DNA of 64,000 bases from positions 4,182,204 to 4,246,203 of the forward strand of contig OY829328.1 of NCBI GenBank assembly GCA_963691655.1, given 5' to 3'. This document shows positions 13,706 through 25,680 of this stretch, in pieces. Position 1 is the stretch's first letter. Every line of letters begins with the position of its first letter. The notes beneath the pieces are model-generated. The model was given only the letters and a program-made list of their open reading frames with translations. It searched no databases and had not been told where the DNA came from. Both the position numbers and the translations under genes were made by a program. This DNA is from Toxonevra muliebris (taxonomy: Eukaryota; Arthropoda; Insecta; Diptera; Pallopteridae).

Positions 13706-13959
13706 GCCATAGTCATACAAAAGATGGTTCCATGTAGAGTAATTTTTATTTTCATTTTTAGATTTTTTGCTGTGTCGAGTATGAAACTAAGCGTAGCAGT
13801 CCAGCACACGAACCACTATGCGTCCACAACCTTAAGTACCTAACCATACATAATATTTAAACAAAATTTAAAAAACTTGCAACGCCAAGTAACTAATGGA
13901 CTGATCCTAGAGAGTGCTAAATATTGTACATCCATCAAAGAAAACGCAGAAAGGCAATG

Positions 13960-14240
13960 CAAAGTAGGCATGAGAATATGTTTGATAATTATAGGTAAGC
14001 ACCGACATTTGCAAGAACTTAATAATAGTAGTTCTCAGTTTTTTATTTATTTTTTTTTATTTGTAACAAAATCAGTATTCATTTCTATTCAGTGAAGATA
14101 TTTGAGAATAAAATCTATAGGGTGTTGAAATATCAAAAAGAACCATCTAAGTTCACTAATGGGAAATCGTGGCGGATGCTGAAACTCCCATCGTGTTGTT
14201 ACTTTCTCAGTTGTAACTGAAAGTTAGATTTATTGCTTAA
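13960..14240. mobile_element. Diverged relative of the 23.0-kb inverted-repeat element
   Basis: TTCAGTGAAGATATTTGAGA, ATATCAAAAAGAACCATC-type sequence and AATCGTGGCGGATGCTGAAAC align in order with TTCAGTGAAGATATTTGGAA through AATCGTGGTGAATTCCGAAAC at 23232-23363. Terminal repeats are no longer readable. Confidence 0.55.
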
Positions 14241-14989
14241 AGGTTGCAAATTTGAGTTGTGCTATGTAAAATATTGAATTCTTTGAAAATTTCCATTTGT
14301 TAGTTATCGATAATTAATATCAATAATATTACTAAACGATATTCTCATCCTTTATGCCATGCTATGTAAGTAACTAATACGCAATTTTGTTTTACTGTAA
14401 TACATTGACATGGCGTAATGAACGGTTTCCCAGCAGATAAAATGCATTCATCCTTTGAAAACTGATGGTCATAAAAAAACCAAGTGAAATTTTTATTATA
14501 TAAGAGTCGAACATTTCTTAAAACATCATTTTGTAAATTGCTTTAAGTATTTATCTATCCAAAAATTTACTCACACCACTTACCGAACTGCATGCTCCAT
14601 GCTCCAACATACCACATATAAATAGGAAGGAAGAGCAAAAGCTTTAGTGTGTTAAAAGCGATTATGATTTGTATCTCTGGGCGGCTGGTTTTTAATCCAT
14701 TCATTATTAAGTATGTTTTTTTTTAGTAACCCATTTCAGACTGCTATTCCGTTTTCACAACAGTTGCTTTCAAAAATCGTCAAAAATACATTTATAAATG
14801 TTTTTCCAAAATGTTTACAATTTTATGAGTTTGCGAAAATTTACAGAAAATATTGAACATATTTACTTGCATTGAAAGTTGTAAATATATTTAGATGAAA
14901 GGTCGAATTTAACAATCTACAGCAAAAATAAATATTTTTTGAAAAAACGTTTGGAAAAATTTCGCGGTCAATAGTTTTTATACTCCCTG

Positions 14990-15300
14990 GCTCAAGGCAA
15001 ACGTTGAAAACTTGTTACGGCTTCATCGTATAAAGACAATAATTTAACGTAAACTGACATTAATTTGACATTGCAATCAAATGTGAGAGAAAACGAAAAC
15101 AAAGTAGAGTGGAGTGAGTAAATTGTAAGAATTTTAAAGAGTGAAAAAGAGTGTCTGAAATTTTGTTAGAAATGGATTGTTCTAACAATTGTCTGGATAC
15201 CAACGTCGTATAGACAATTTTTAACTTTTTAATAGCTAATACGTATTTCCAATTCTGGACAGGAAGTGAGTGCAGAAACGCGATCAATGAGACCTTAATA
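14990..15300. mobile_element. Interior-related copy of the 42.1-kb element
   Basis: TGTGAGAGAAAACGAAAACA, AGAGTGGAGTGAGTAAATTG and TAATACGTATTTCCAATTC line up in order with the 42.1-kb element (42250-42420). The ends are too decayed to define. Confidence 0.5.
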
Positions 15301-18300
15301 ACTACCACAAAAAAAAAAAATGAAAGAATTATCTTACCGATTTTCCGAAATGGGTTAATATGTTGATTTGTTCATTCCATTTGTGAGGCTTCAATACAAG
15401 TTGATTGCTTGGATTCCTAGATATGTATGTATGTTTAAAAAATTAAATTTAATTGGAGAAGCAATCCATATGCGTACAATACAATGACGGAAAAATTATA
15501 GAAATCAATTTTCCTTTTCCGTTTTTGAGAATATACATAGCAGACTTGGTAGATTTTCACATGTTCAGTAAGAAAACAAGAAACCATAAGCAAATGAAGT
15601 ACAAATTATTCTTGAGAAATAAGAGCACTATTAGTTATGAACAATTTGTTGTGATATTTAAATAAAACTTTTTCAACTTACAAATTTGAGCCGTTGCGTG
15701 CGAAAGTAGTGTAAGTCAAAATCAGATTTTTGAAAATACATTGGCTTTGTAGAAGTGCTGTGCAAAATAGGGCTCTTATAAAATTTATTTTCCCGATGTA
15801 CAGGCAGCTTTATAGTATACAGGTTCAACCTAGATGTACACCTTTTTTTGTAGGAAACTAAATGGGGCCAAAATTATTGCCTGAAGGTGAAAGTCCAAAT
15901 AATAAAAAAACTGACTCACATCACTTTTGCACGCAACGGCTCATTTAATAGTATTTTAATATTTTACAGAGAAACATTTATACCACGCTAACTAAGTAAT
16001 TTTTTTAAGACTCTTCATAAATATTCGATGGTACGCAGGTCAGCCCAGTAAAAACGCCTGAACCGTTTTTTTTTTATGAAAATGAATTTTCTTGTTTAAA
16101 TTATTATCTCTGCCACTGCTACAATTAAGGGGGAATATACACCTCGAGTAATCAATATTTTCAAAATCACCTAGGACAAAGATTGCATTAACAATCTTCT
16201 TGCTTTTTTTTGCTTTTGGCTATTACAGATGAAATCAGAGTGGTCACCGCGAAAGCCCTCTTTTTTTCGACAGTAGAAAGAGTACACAAATACTTTAGCC
16301 CAGTCGGTAGAGTAAAAAATGCACCAAAAGTTCATAAAAATTCTGATCTGAGATTTTTCTTCAGATTCAAAAACTACAAAAATCAGTCCTGGGGTTGCAG
16401 AGCTATCCCGCCAAAAAATCCCTCCTTCACCTAAGGCCTTTTTTTTTACTTTTTCTTCCTAGCTTATTTGGTTTTGGATTAATTAAATTTTTCCTATAGG
16501 CTCCGCGCGCAAAAATTCAAATAAACAAATAAAATTCGAATACTATGACATATACATACAAAAAAATTACTAGAAACCTTTTTTTTAGGAAATCACTCAA
16601 GCTTTTTTTTTGTAGTAAACAATTTTTTGATATCTCCAACGGTTAACCAGTTATTAGTAAAAAAAAAAGGCCTTAGGTGAAGGAGAATTTTTTGGCGGGG
16701 TCGCTCTGCAACCCCAGGACTCCTTTTTGGGGTTTTTGAATCTATCATACCCCCACTAACAATTACTGAAGAAAAATCTCAGATCAGAATTTTTATGATG
16801 AAAATCTTTATAATGACTGGACTACTTGGCCAATATTGAATATTCTTTAATAAGAAAAAATAAAACATATTGTCAAAAGTTATTGCTTTCATTCAGAAAA
16901 GAAGAAGGTGTATATTCCCACTTAAAAATATTAAGTAGGAGCGATACACTATCCCAATGCATAGACTTCGAGTTTTACTCCCGAGGTGCTAATTTTTCGT
17001 TATTGTTTCGTATTTCCGTATACCCTTGCTCATCTTTTAATCGTCTTAACTATTGAAAGATGATTTGCTTGTAATTTTTGTTTTGTGGTTCTTAGCGATG
17101 GTGTTTGCTGTGTAATAATAATTACATAATTACTATATAAATTTATAACTATGATAATTTGTATTAAAACCAACTGAATAATTAAATATGTTGTCGCCCA
17201 AAGCAATAAAATTAAAACAAAATAAAGGCCTCCAAGACAATGCATTTCTAGTCGACACTGGATAAAAATAAAAAAAAAAAAAATCCATATACTTGCATAC
17301 ATTAAGGTAAATATTTTTTAGCACATGCAATTTTATTTGAAATGAAAACGTATTTCTGTCCATCTTTATATTTTTGCAGCAGCAGAATTTTGATCTTGAA
17401 TGAAAATCGTGCTAATGGGACACTTGCAGAAGTATTAAATAAAATTCATAATTATCGAATTATTATAATTTTATAAGAATGAAAATTATGTATTTACAAA
17501 CAAATAAAAATCGCAACGAAAAAAAAAACGTAAGTAAAAACGAATTGCAGATTTTTGTAGTACACTTTTGGGCATAGGGTTTAATAAAGTAGTAAAAAAT
17601 AATCTTCCTGACTAGCCTTTTACGACATGCTTTTAACTCTACAGAACTAATCTTATACAACCCTCCTTGGAAAATCGTTCAAAAATCTTCTTAGCGCGTC
17701 GCCGGAAATTCATCCTCAAGAGTCACTAAAATGGCACAGTTTCTCCCGAAGATTGGAGTTTCCGTAACCAGCCAGTGACTTTACTGGTGATTAAATAAGA
17801 ATTCTCGTTGAATTGTGGAAGGATCTTCCGAGAGCGAAAACGCTAGCTGGGCATACACATACATTTGAGTATTAACAACCTGTTAAATGGTCATACTTAC
17901 TATTTTTTCTTTTTATTTGGTACAAATAAATATTTATTTCTGAAAGCAATTAACCTAGATGAGACCATAAGTATCGAATAACCAATCTACATACACTTGT
18001 GTACACATGCATGCAAAGGTTTTTTATTTAAGGTAAGGTATGCATGTATGTATGTGAAAAATAATCATTCATATGCACGTCCATATATGTATATCGGAAA
18101 AAATGTTAAGGCAAAATTGAAATGTTACAACCACCGAAATTGTAAACGATTTTGTGACATTCCAACTTTTTAACACACATTCAAGTATGTACTCATAGCC
18201 CAACATGAAAAATGGAAAACTTCAGGAAAATCTAATAATTATTTTTATAATTATAAGTATTGTGTGACAAAGAAAGAAAAAATCAAATTGCTTTGCCCGA

Positions 18301-18540
18301 AACATATGGTAGTGCATGTTATTTATTTTTTTTTATTTTTTCTATCAGAATTTAAAAAACTAAATGCAGTTATTTTTAGTTCAACTATACTTACAACCTG
18401 TACTAAGTCTCGTTCAGAGTAATTATTCACTGTAGCACTGTGTTATGCACTGGTGTTCCAGTTTAAAATACACACTGTTTCAAAGTACGCATCATTTTAA
18501 AATCAGAAAATAGCAATTAAAAATCAGAGAATACAATTTA
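15301..18540. other. No gene recognised outside the 16.3-kb inverted duplication
   Basis: Short reading frames only (the longest is 90 codons at 17030-17302 on the minus strand, hydrophobic by A/T composition). A repeated pair of statements of TTGCACGCAACGGCTC-like sequence occurs at 15692-15705 and 15926-15944 in opposite orientation, so an old inverted-repeat insert may lie between them. Confidence 0.45.
16332..16798. repeat. Large inverted duplication, arms 16332-16449 and 16657-16798
   Basis: The arms share TCATAAAAATTCTGATCTGA, CTGGGGTTGCAGAGC, CCGCCAAAAAAT and CCTTCACCTAAGGCC in inverted order. The right arm carries about 24 extra bases, including TAGTGGGGGTATGATAG on the opposite strand. 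The spacer (16450-16656) is AT-rich and not repeated. Whether this is a foldback transposon or a local inverted duplication cannot be told from one copy. Confidence 0.8.
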
Positions 18541-19077
18541 GGATGTAGTCTGGTGTTCGAGTTTCAAAAAATGTATTTTTTTTTTATTATGTATTTCGAA
18601 AGAAATTGAAAAAATTGAGAGCATACTGTAAAAATTGCATTCCAAATTTGAACGAAGTAATAGCATATAGTCGAGAGCGCCTGTTGGTTAAACTGTATGT
18701 GTTGTTAAAACTTTAAAAGCGTTTTTCTCGAAACATTGTTTTTTTGATCGGCCCAGGGGTTTGAAAAAATTTTAAATCTACTACTTGCTAGAATGACAAG
18801 CTTACAGAATAAAATTCTATTTAAATTTTTTGTCTCAGATGACTTCAAGTGTTGCAATCACCAGGGCCAGCCATACACCTTTTTTTTAGGTGTCCACTTT
18901 GGGCGTAAAAAACACTACAAAATATCGTAAAATAAACTCCAAACATTTTTTTTTGTACAGTTAAAGATGTCAGTAATAACATAAAAAAAAAACGGAAATG
19001 ATTGAATTTTATTTTGTTATAATAAAAATTTCCCGAAAAAAACCTTGAAAATTACACCGGAACACCAGACTACATCC
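18541..19077. mobile_element. 537-bp inverted-repeat element (GGATGTAGTCTGGTGTTC ends)
   Basis: GGATGTAGTCTGGTGTTC begins the element and its exact reverse complement (except the next few bases) ends it. The right flank is TTAA; the left is TTTA. A related partial copy starts at 58067 after TTAA, suggesting a TTAA-targeting (piggyBac-type) origin, which is inference. There is no coding capacity. Confidence 0.75.
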
Positions 19078-21938
19078 TTAAATATCAGCTGATTGAAAAT
19101 TGCTTTGACGATGCTATTGATGCTATTGACCAAAAGATAAGAAAATGGGAGAAAAGGGATCCTCCTCGTTTGGGCTCTTATTCGCCAATACTCCGTCAGT
19201 ACTATACAAAGTAAAGACATTCATAGATAGCAAACATACGTGTGGCAATGATCATTATCAGATAATAATAGGAACTAAAAAGAGTTTTATATATCAAATA
19301 TAAATCGTTTCAGAATGTATTTTTCAGTTCAGATTTTAAAAACAAATTTTCTGATTTTGAACTGTTGCTGTCAGATTTTAAAATAATATTATTTTAAAAT
19401 TCACAATAAATATACTAAATTTAAAAAAAAAATTGGTTGCGTTTAGAAAACGATCTCTGCTCAGTAACAGAAAAATAATACGCTCAATGAAATGGCGACT
19501 GCTTTACATAATTTTTGTTGATAAATTTGCGTTCAAAAGACACGCAGGTAACAGTGGCGGAGCAGAGATGTCTTCTGAACGTAAACATTCTAACTTCAAC
19601 CCAGAAAACTTTCCTAACCTATTTACTCTTTGCAGGAATAATAATTTGGCACCCATTATAATACTAGCTATTAATCCATTGAGGAAAGGTCATTTTAAAA
19701 TTGGAAAACATTAATGATAACTAATGAATGTTTTTTTATTTAAAATTATTATTTTCTATTTTGAATTTTGTAGAACTAACTTGAGTAGTTACTTTATTGG
19801 GATATTTTGTTTTGTAGGTTGATAAAATATAACTGAAAAGGAAACAGAAGATGAAATACACTGCTGTATTTGTATGTAAGTGCATGCAAAAGAAAACGAA
19901 GTATGTATTTAAACTAAAAATTCGCATTTAATAAAAATGTGTGAATTTGCTTGATGCTTGTTTACGTTTATCGGTTTTTTTTTTTTGTTGTTGTTAAAAC
20001 CAAAATGTTATCAAAAACAGACGCAACACACATTCCATTACCTGACTGAACCCATGGTAACTTCAACCTTTCGTTGCTTTCTGATTTTCCACAATTTATT
20101 TTTTGCTGTTCTTCGGTTTGAGGTGAACATTTCAGGGAACAACATCACCCTATCCTTTGGCATATACTTTTACGTACATAAAGTTGACTTCCGTGAACTG
20201 ATATTTATTAAATATATTACTAAAAATTCAGGTGTCTGATTCATTACCAAAAACCAAATTTCCGGAATTGTTTCATTGTCTATAGATAATTCACGTTGAA
20301 AATTCGGGGCTCTTTCAGGGTTATGTTCTTGGGAGTCAAATTGAAGTGCGTTTTTTATATTGCAATGTTACAAATAAACTTTCTATTTGGAATCATTTAA
20401 AAATGATTAGTTTTTTTATATATATGGAAATCCTTGTATGAAATGATTTTATATTTCAATGAAAATTCGTTTTTATTGCATTGGTAAATTGACACAAAAT
20501 AACCGCATATATCATAATTTTATATTGCTTTGTTGTAATACGCATACATAAGTCAGTGGAACCTTGAATTATGAGCCAAACCAATCATCATTAGCAACCA
20601 AATTTTTAAAATAAGTTACATCTAAGCGCATGTAGAGCTTTTTGATATACTACATCTTTATTTGCTAAGAATAAATATATTTAAAGTAGTATACACGAAA
20701 TCGTTTGCATTTTCCAACCATTTTCATAAATTATTACTGCGTTTAGCAGGAAACGGAAATGGAAAACGTAAAGACAATAAAATACCACTCAAAAATAGCA
20801 AAATCTTTGCTGTAAACACTTTTCTGTTTCCGTATATGTTTCCTACTTTTTTATTATTGCTTTTAGAATATCCTCAAATTCAACGTGTTCATTCGTTATC
20901 ACTTCTCGTAATCTCATACTAATGTGTGGAGCGCTGCGTTTTTCGTTAACTTTCATAGCTGTTGTGTCGGCATCCAATTCTGAGAAGCTCAATTGTGTGT
21001 GTTTGTTAAATTTTGTTGACGTATGCTAATTTTTAAAGATTCAATTCTGAATTTATTTGAAAAATACTAGTATATCTTTTTCAACAATTAACAATCTAAT
21101 TAGTTTCCAATAAACATATTAATTTCTTCAGGATTTTTGTTCTTCTGTACCTCTTCCGGTACTATTCAGTTAGTGAACTGAATAATATTTAGCATGTCTT
21201 TGTATGTATATGATGTAAAGACATAGCTTTTTTCATTTTATATTTGTGATATGAAATTGATGATGAAAATTTTCCAAGCCACAAAAGATATTAATTCTAA
21301 TTTCCATCGGAAGTGCGCGCCATTCAAAGAATAAAGGTTCTAAATCATAGGCCGGCAAACTTAACGCATTTGATCAGTGCGCTCATCACACGCATTAGAT
21401 CTGCTCCCGTACTTTTTGGGTAATGTTTGGTAAACTGAGAGCAAACAAAAAAATACTCTCTGCTATATACAAAAATGCAGAAAAGTACGGGAACGCAAAA
21501 AACCACGAAACAAAACGTCAAACTGTAGCGGCAGTTAAATTTATTAAAATAAAAATTGTTAAATCTTACAAGAAAAAATATAAATAATGAAAAAATTAAA
21601 CATAAATTATTCGCCTGACAACTTCTGAAGAATCGTCCTCGCCATTTGCATTATTCAGAAATAGCAGAAGCTCCTACATCATCAGAAGTTAAACAGACAC
21701 AGTCATTAAACTGTGGAGAATGTAGTTAAAAAATTAACATATTTATACATTTATTAGTGTAACTACATCCTTATTCCAGAATATCCAGAAGCACTATGTA
21801 CACTATCATATTATATATAAATTTAAAGGGCAAATTTGAAACCGGTTAAGTCAATTCTGAAATATTAGCGTTAGAAGTTTTTTAAATTTCGCTCATTGAA
21901 CAAAGCTTTGCATTCATCGTTGTAAAAATTATTCCTTA
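19078..21938. other. No gene recognised
   Basis: AT-rich with several 80-95-codon frames lacking domain features. I see no repeat with a clear partner in this window. Confidence 0.5.
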
Positions 21939-22254
21939 GGCTGTGGTTATATTGCGAGTATGCTCGGCGAACACCATGAAATTGTTGTTGCACCGAACAC
22001 AAAGAGAGAGTCTTTACTCACTCTCACACCGAACACGATATGCTCGGTGTATTGCACACCGAGCACGCCGAGTATTCAGGGTGGCAATGAGTTATTTTAC
22101 AAAACAGTATCATTACATACGAAATAATATTAAACAAACAAGTATATTTTGACAAAAAGCAACTCTGCAACGAGCTGAATGTGACCACCTTGACCGAGCA
22201 TGGGAGAAAATGTTTCGTGTTCTACGAACACTGAGCACCAATATAACCAGGCGC
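21939..22254. mobile_element. 316-bp inverted-repeat element rich in a CACCGARCA motif
   Basis: The left end GGCTGTGGTTATATTG is mirrored by the right end (other strand GCGCCTGGTTATATTG). The interior has at least five copies, in both senses, of CACCGAACA/CACCGAGCA (for example 21958-21975, 21991-22003, 22027-22036, 22038-22066). TA flanks both ends. Non-coding. Confidence 0.6.
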
Positions 22255-22980
22255 TAACGGCATCTCTCAGCATCATCTAATGAATTATCTGCATCAGCAA
22301 TGCCAACTTGCGGAGAATTCCCCGATTTACGGGGAATTTTACTTAGTGCAGGGGATCGGGGAGTGATTGGTTTTTTTGGGTTGGATTCGAAACCGTTCAG
22401 CTTTTATTCATTAAAATACCTTGAAAAGTTTGAGGAATATTTTACACAAAAGTAAAACAGCTGTTAAAAACAAAACAGCTGATTGTTTGACACTTTCATA
22501 ATTTTTACCTGAAGAAAAAGTACGGGCTGTTTCGTGCAAGAAGAGGAAGACAATTACTCTCTCATCTCCGCTCTCATTTGCACGTGTTTTGAGTACGGCA
22601 ATGCTTTTGGGCTGTTTAGGGTAAATTCGTGCACCCGCGGTCAAGTAAGAAATTTTTTTCGTACCAAATATTTGCTAGAAACCTACCAAAACCGTTCTCA
22701 ACCTACCAAAATCTTTTTTAGTACCAAGAACACAGGAACTTACTTATTTATTTATTACATAGTAACTTACAATTAAAATTATTAGCTACATGGAGTAACA
22801 GCTATAGCAACAATGGCCTTCAGCTGGTTATGGGTTATATACTTATATATATAGTACATATTTTATTAATTTTTGAACAGGAATTATTACGTTTTTTTTT
22901 TTTTTTTTTTGTAGACAATGAAAATTAAATCTAGTTGTTAATTTTCAAAGTCGTGACTACTGTTCCATGTTTTTAGTTAA

Positions 22981-23450
22981 TTTAGGTAATTTAAAAAAGG
23001 CTTAAGGCACGTATGTATGTAGTCATCACAACAACAGTTTATAAAAAAACATAATAAATTGATTAAATGGGGCCTGATTCAGATAAATGACACCTAAAAT
23101 CATTTTTCTACAAACACACACACTCATGTACTAGACTTTCAATAACGAACGGTTATGCGGACTGGTTACAATGAGAAAACGCAGCAACAAATAAATATAC
23201 AGAACGGTAGTGGTAGTTTTCTTTCAATATTCAGTGAAGATATTTGGAATCAAACCTACAATTCTGGGCTACGATTTCAAATATCAGTAGCTTATATAGG
23301 ATATTGAAAGATTAAGAACTATCACTAAGATCACTGATGAAGAATCGTGGTGAATTCCGAAACGGCCGTCTGATTTTCCCGTCTCTGCATACACTGTTGT
23401 TGTGATGACTTCATACATACGTTCCTTAAGCCAGTTATACATTGCCTAAA
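22981..23450. mobile_element. 470-bp inverted-repeat element with ~57-bp termini
   Basis: The left arm runs TTTAGGTAATTTAAAAAAGG then CTTAAGGCACGTATGTATG and AGTCATCACAACAACAG. The right arm (other strand) matches with a few changes. Internal CTTAA sites could alternatively be a TTAA duplication, which would move the boundaries to 23005 and 23427. Part of the interior recurs at 14070-14215. Confidence 0.7.
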
Positions 23451-23500
23451 TAAATTTGATCAGATTATGTATTATGAATGAGATCCGCGCAAACTTCATT

Positions 23501-23547
23501 ATAAAGCGGTTCAAAAGGTGTATTAGTTACATTTTGAACCGCTTTAT
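23501..23547. repeat. Perfect 16-bp hairpin, 15-nt loop
   Basis: ATAAAGCGGTTCAAAA (23501-23516) is followed by its exact reverse complement at 23532-23547. It sits just outside the right end of the 22981-23450 element and could be a small foldback remnant. The stem is too short for a normal microRNA precursor. Confidence 0.7.
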
Positions 23548-25449
23548 TTTTTTATTTGTTATGAAATAAATGGAAAAATTTTGTTAATATTTATTTTGCA
23601 ACAAAAATTATGACATTTCAAAGAATGCTCATATTGATTAATAAATTTGTATATTTTTTATCTGTATTAGTAACGTAATAAACTCATACACACATACATT
23701 TATACATAAAAACAACTAATACACATTAATACTATTTGGTGCGATTAGATAATAAACAGGTTAGAACGAGTAATTTCAAGTAAATAGTGAAATCCTGCTC
23801 CTGAACTAAACAGCTAAACAGTAGATACACGTTCTTTAAATTAGACAATCTCTAAGGTTGGATTGAATGGTGAAGCGGTCGATGTGCATACGCACTTATT
23901 GATACTAATGAATTATTAAATTAAATTTGAATGTTAAACGCAGGTGCGCATTTCCTTATCTTTATACTTATGTGTGTGCGTGCCTTCCTTTGAGTATATT
24001 TATTAAACCAAACTTGAATATGATATATAAATCGATTAGATAAGATTAGACTAGAAAACCAGAATGCTATGAATGGTTTTTGTTTTAATTTTTCTTAACT
24101 AATTGCTGACATTAGTGAGAATATTTGTATCACAACTTGTACCTGATGGAACCCAACGACAATCTCCAGATCATTTGCAAATACTCTTTAGTTTGTTTTC
24201 TAAAATACAAGTTTTGGTCAAAGTAGATTTACTAAAATTTTCTAAGAAATCACAAATGCAATGAATTTAAATATTGCAAACTATATATACCAAATATACT
24301 AAGAGCATATGGTTGGCAACTACATATATGTAGATATAATATATATGCACACAATAGCGGATCCAGAGATTTCCGAAAGGGGGGATTTAAATTTGTTTTT
24401 CCGTTTTAAATTATTTTGATTCATGACCAACGACCAAAATGTATGAACCATTCATTAGAAAGGAAAGGCTTTTATCCTTAAACCCCTCGTGAGATACGCT
24501 TCTGTAAGTGCATATGTATGTACATATACATATGAAATAGTATACATTTGTATAATAGTGTGACTGCACCAGATGTTGCGACAATAGAAAGTTATTTGTG
24601 TGTGAAAACTGAACAAAAAACATACTCAAAACTAAAAAATATAATTGTGTACAATACACTCTTGGGACACTAGTAAACATTATTCGATTTGAAAAATTCT
24701 GTTTGCTTTACGTTTGTATTTGTAAGGAGCAATAGAACATAGCTGTGGAATTCAAAAAAAATTTGCGGCCAAAATTTTTTTAAAAAATCATAAATTATTG
24801 TAGAAATTTCAGGATTTTCAGGACCGTTTTGTAACCTAAAGACATTATCTGATTTAAAAAATTTGTTTCCACTTTGGTTCATCCAGATGAATAGAAGCTT
24901 AATTATGCTGTTTCTTTTCGATTTGTCAATATTATTGGCTATTAATTGTTTCCCCAAAATTTTCTGATTTATAAACAGTTTTGTAAGTCACTGTTTAGTA
25001 ATTTTCGCTTATAATCAGACTGGGGATTTATTCCTTAAATTTTTACTACACTATAGTTTTCACTACCGCTAAATCTTTAGTGGTAGTTAAGTAATGATAA
25101 GGGCATAGAGTTTAATTGGAAACTTAGTGGAAGTTCAAGTTGAAATGCATTGTGAAAATATCTTTTTCCTTTTATTATATCTGTTATTCAGTTTATATAT
25201 ATATATTGACCTCCACAATCTACCCCATATTAATAAATCATTTTCATAAGTAATTTTTATATGTAATTTTGATGGGCCCTACAGAGAATAAGTTATTCGA
25301 AAATAAAATCGGGAAAAATTTGATGGCGAGGGTTATTAGCCAGATTGGAGATTTAGTCACTAAATTTTAACTGTACTATAGTCAAATAGGACTTTAGCAA
25401 GAAGTCAAGTCCCACTGTCATTAAGCGTTTAGAGGTAGCGGACATCATA

Positions 25450-25680
25450 TTCCACTATCTTTAGTGGTAGTGGGATTTTATTTTCATTACCACAAAACAT
25501 GTAGTTGTAATCGAGTTTTATTCTCATACAATCCACTACCACTGAAGATTTAGTGGCAATAGGATTTCATTTTCATTACCACTAAAGGTTTAGTGAGAGT
25601 GGTATTTGATGCTCACTACCACTAAACGGTTAGTGTTAATGGATAATTAATTGGCACTAAAAGTAGTGAAGAGAGAAATT
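25450..25680. repeat. Cluster of short palindromic units (CCACTACCACTAAA / TTTAGTGGTAGTGG)
   Basis: Five imperfect units start near 25452, 25483, 25533, 25575 and 25612, about 30-50 nt apart. Each can fold as CCACTACCACT...(A/G)GTGGTAGTGG and several end in an ATTTTCAT-like spacer. A sixth, isolated unit is at 25055-25085 (CACTACCGCTAAATCTTTAG then TGGTAG). CACTATAG and TACTATAG occur at 25050 and 25375. Function unknown. Confidence 0.7.

Noticed and set aside
25450..25680. CRISPR-like array
   Set aside because: Units are imperfect, spacing is irregular, the palindromes differ from unit to unit, and the surrounding genes are animal.
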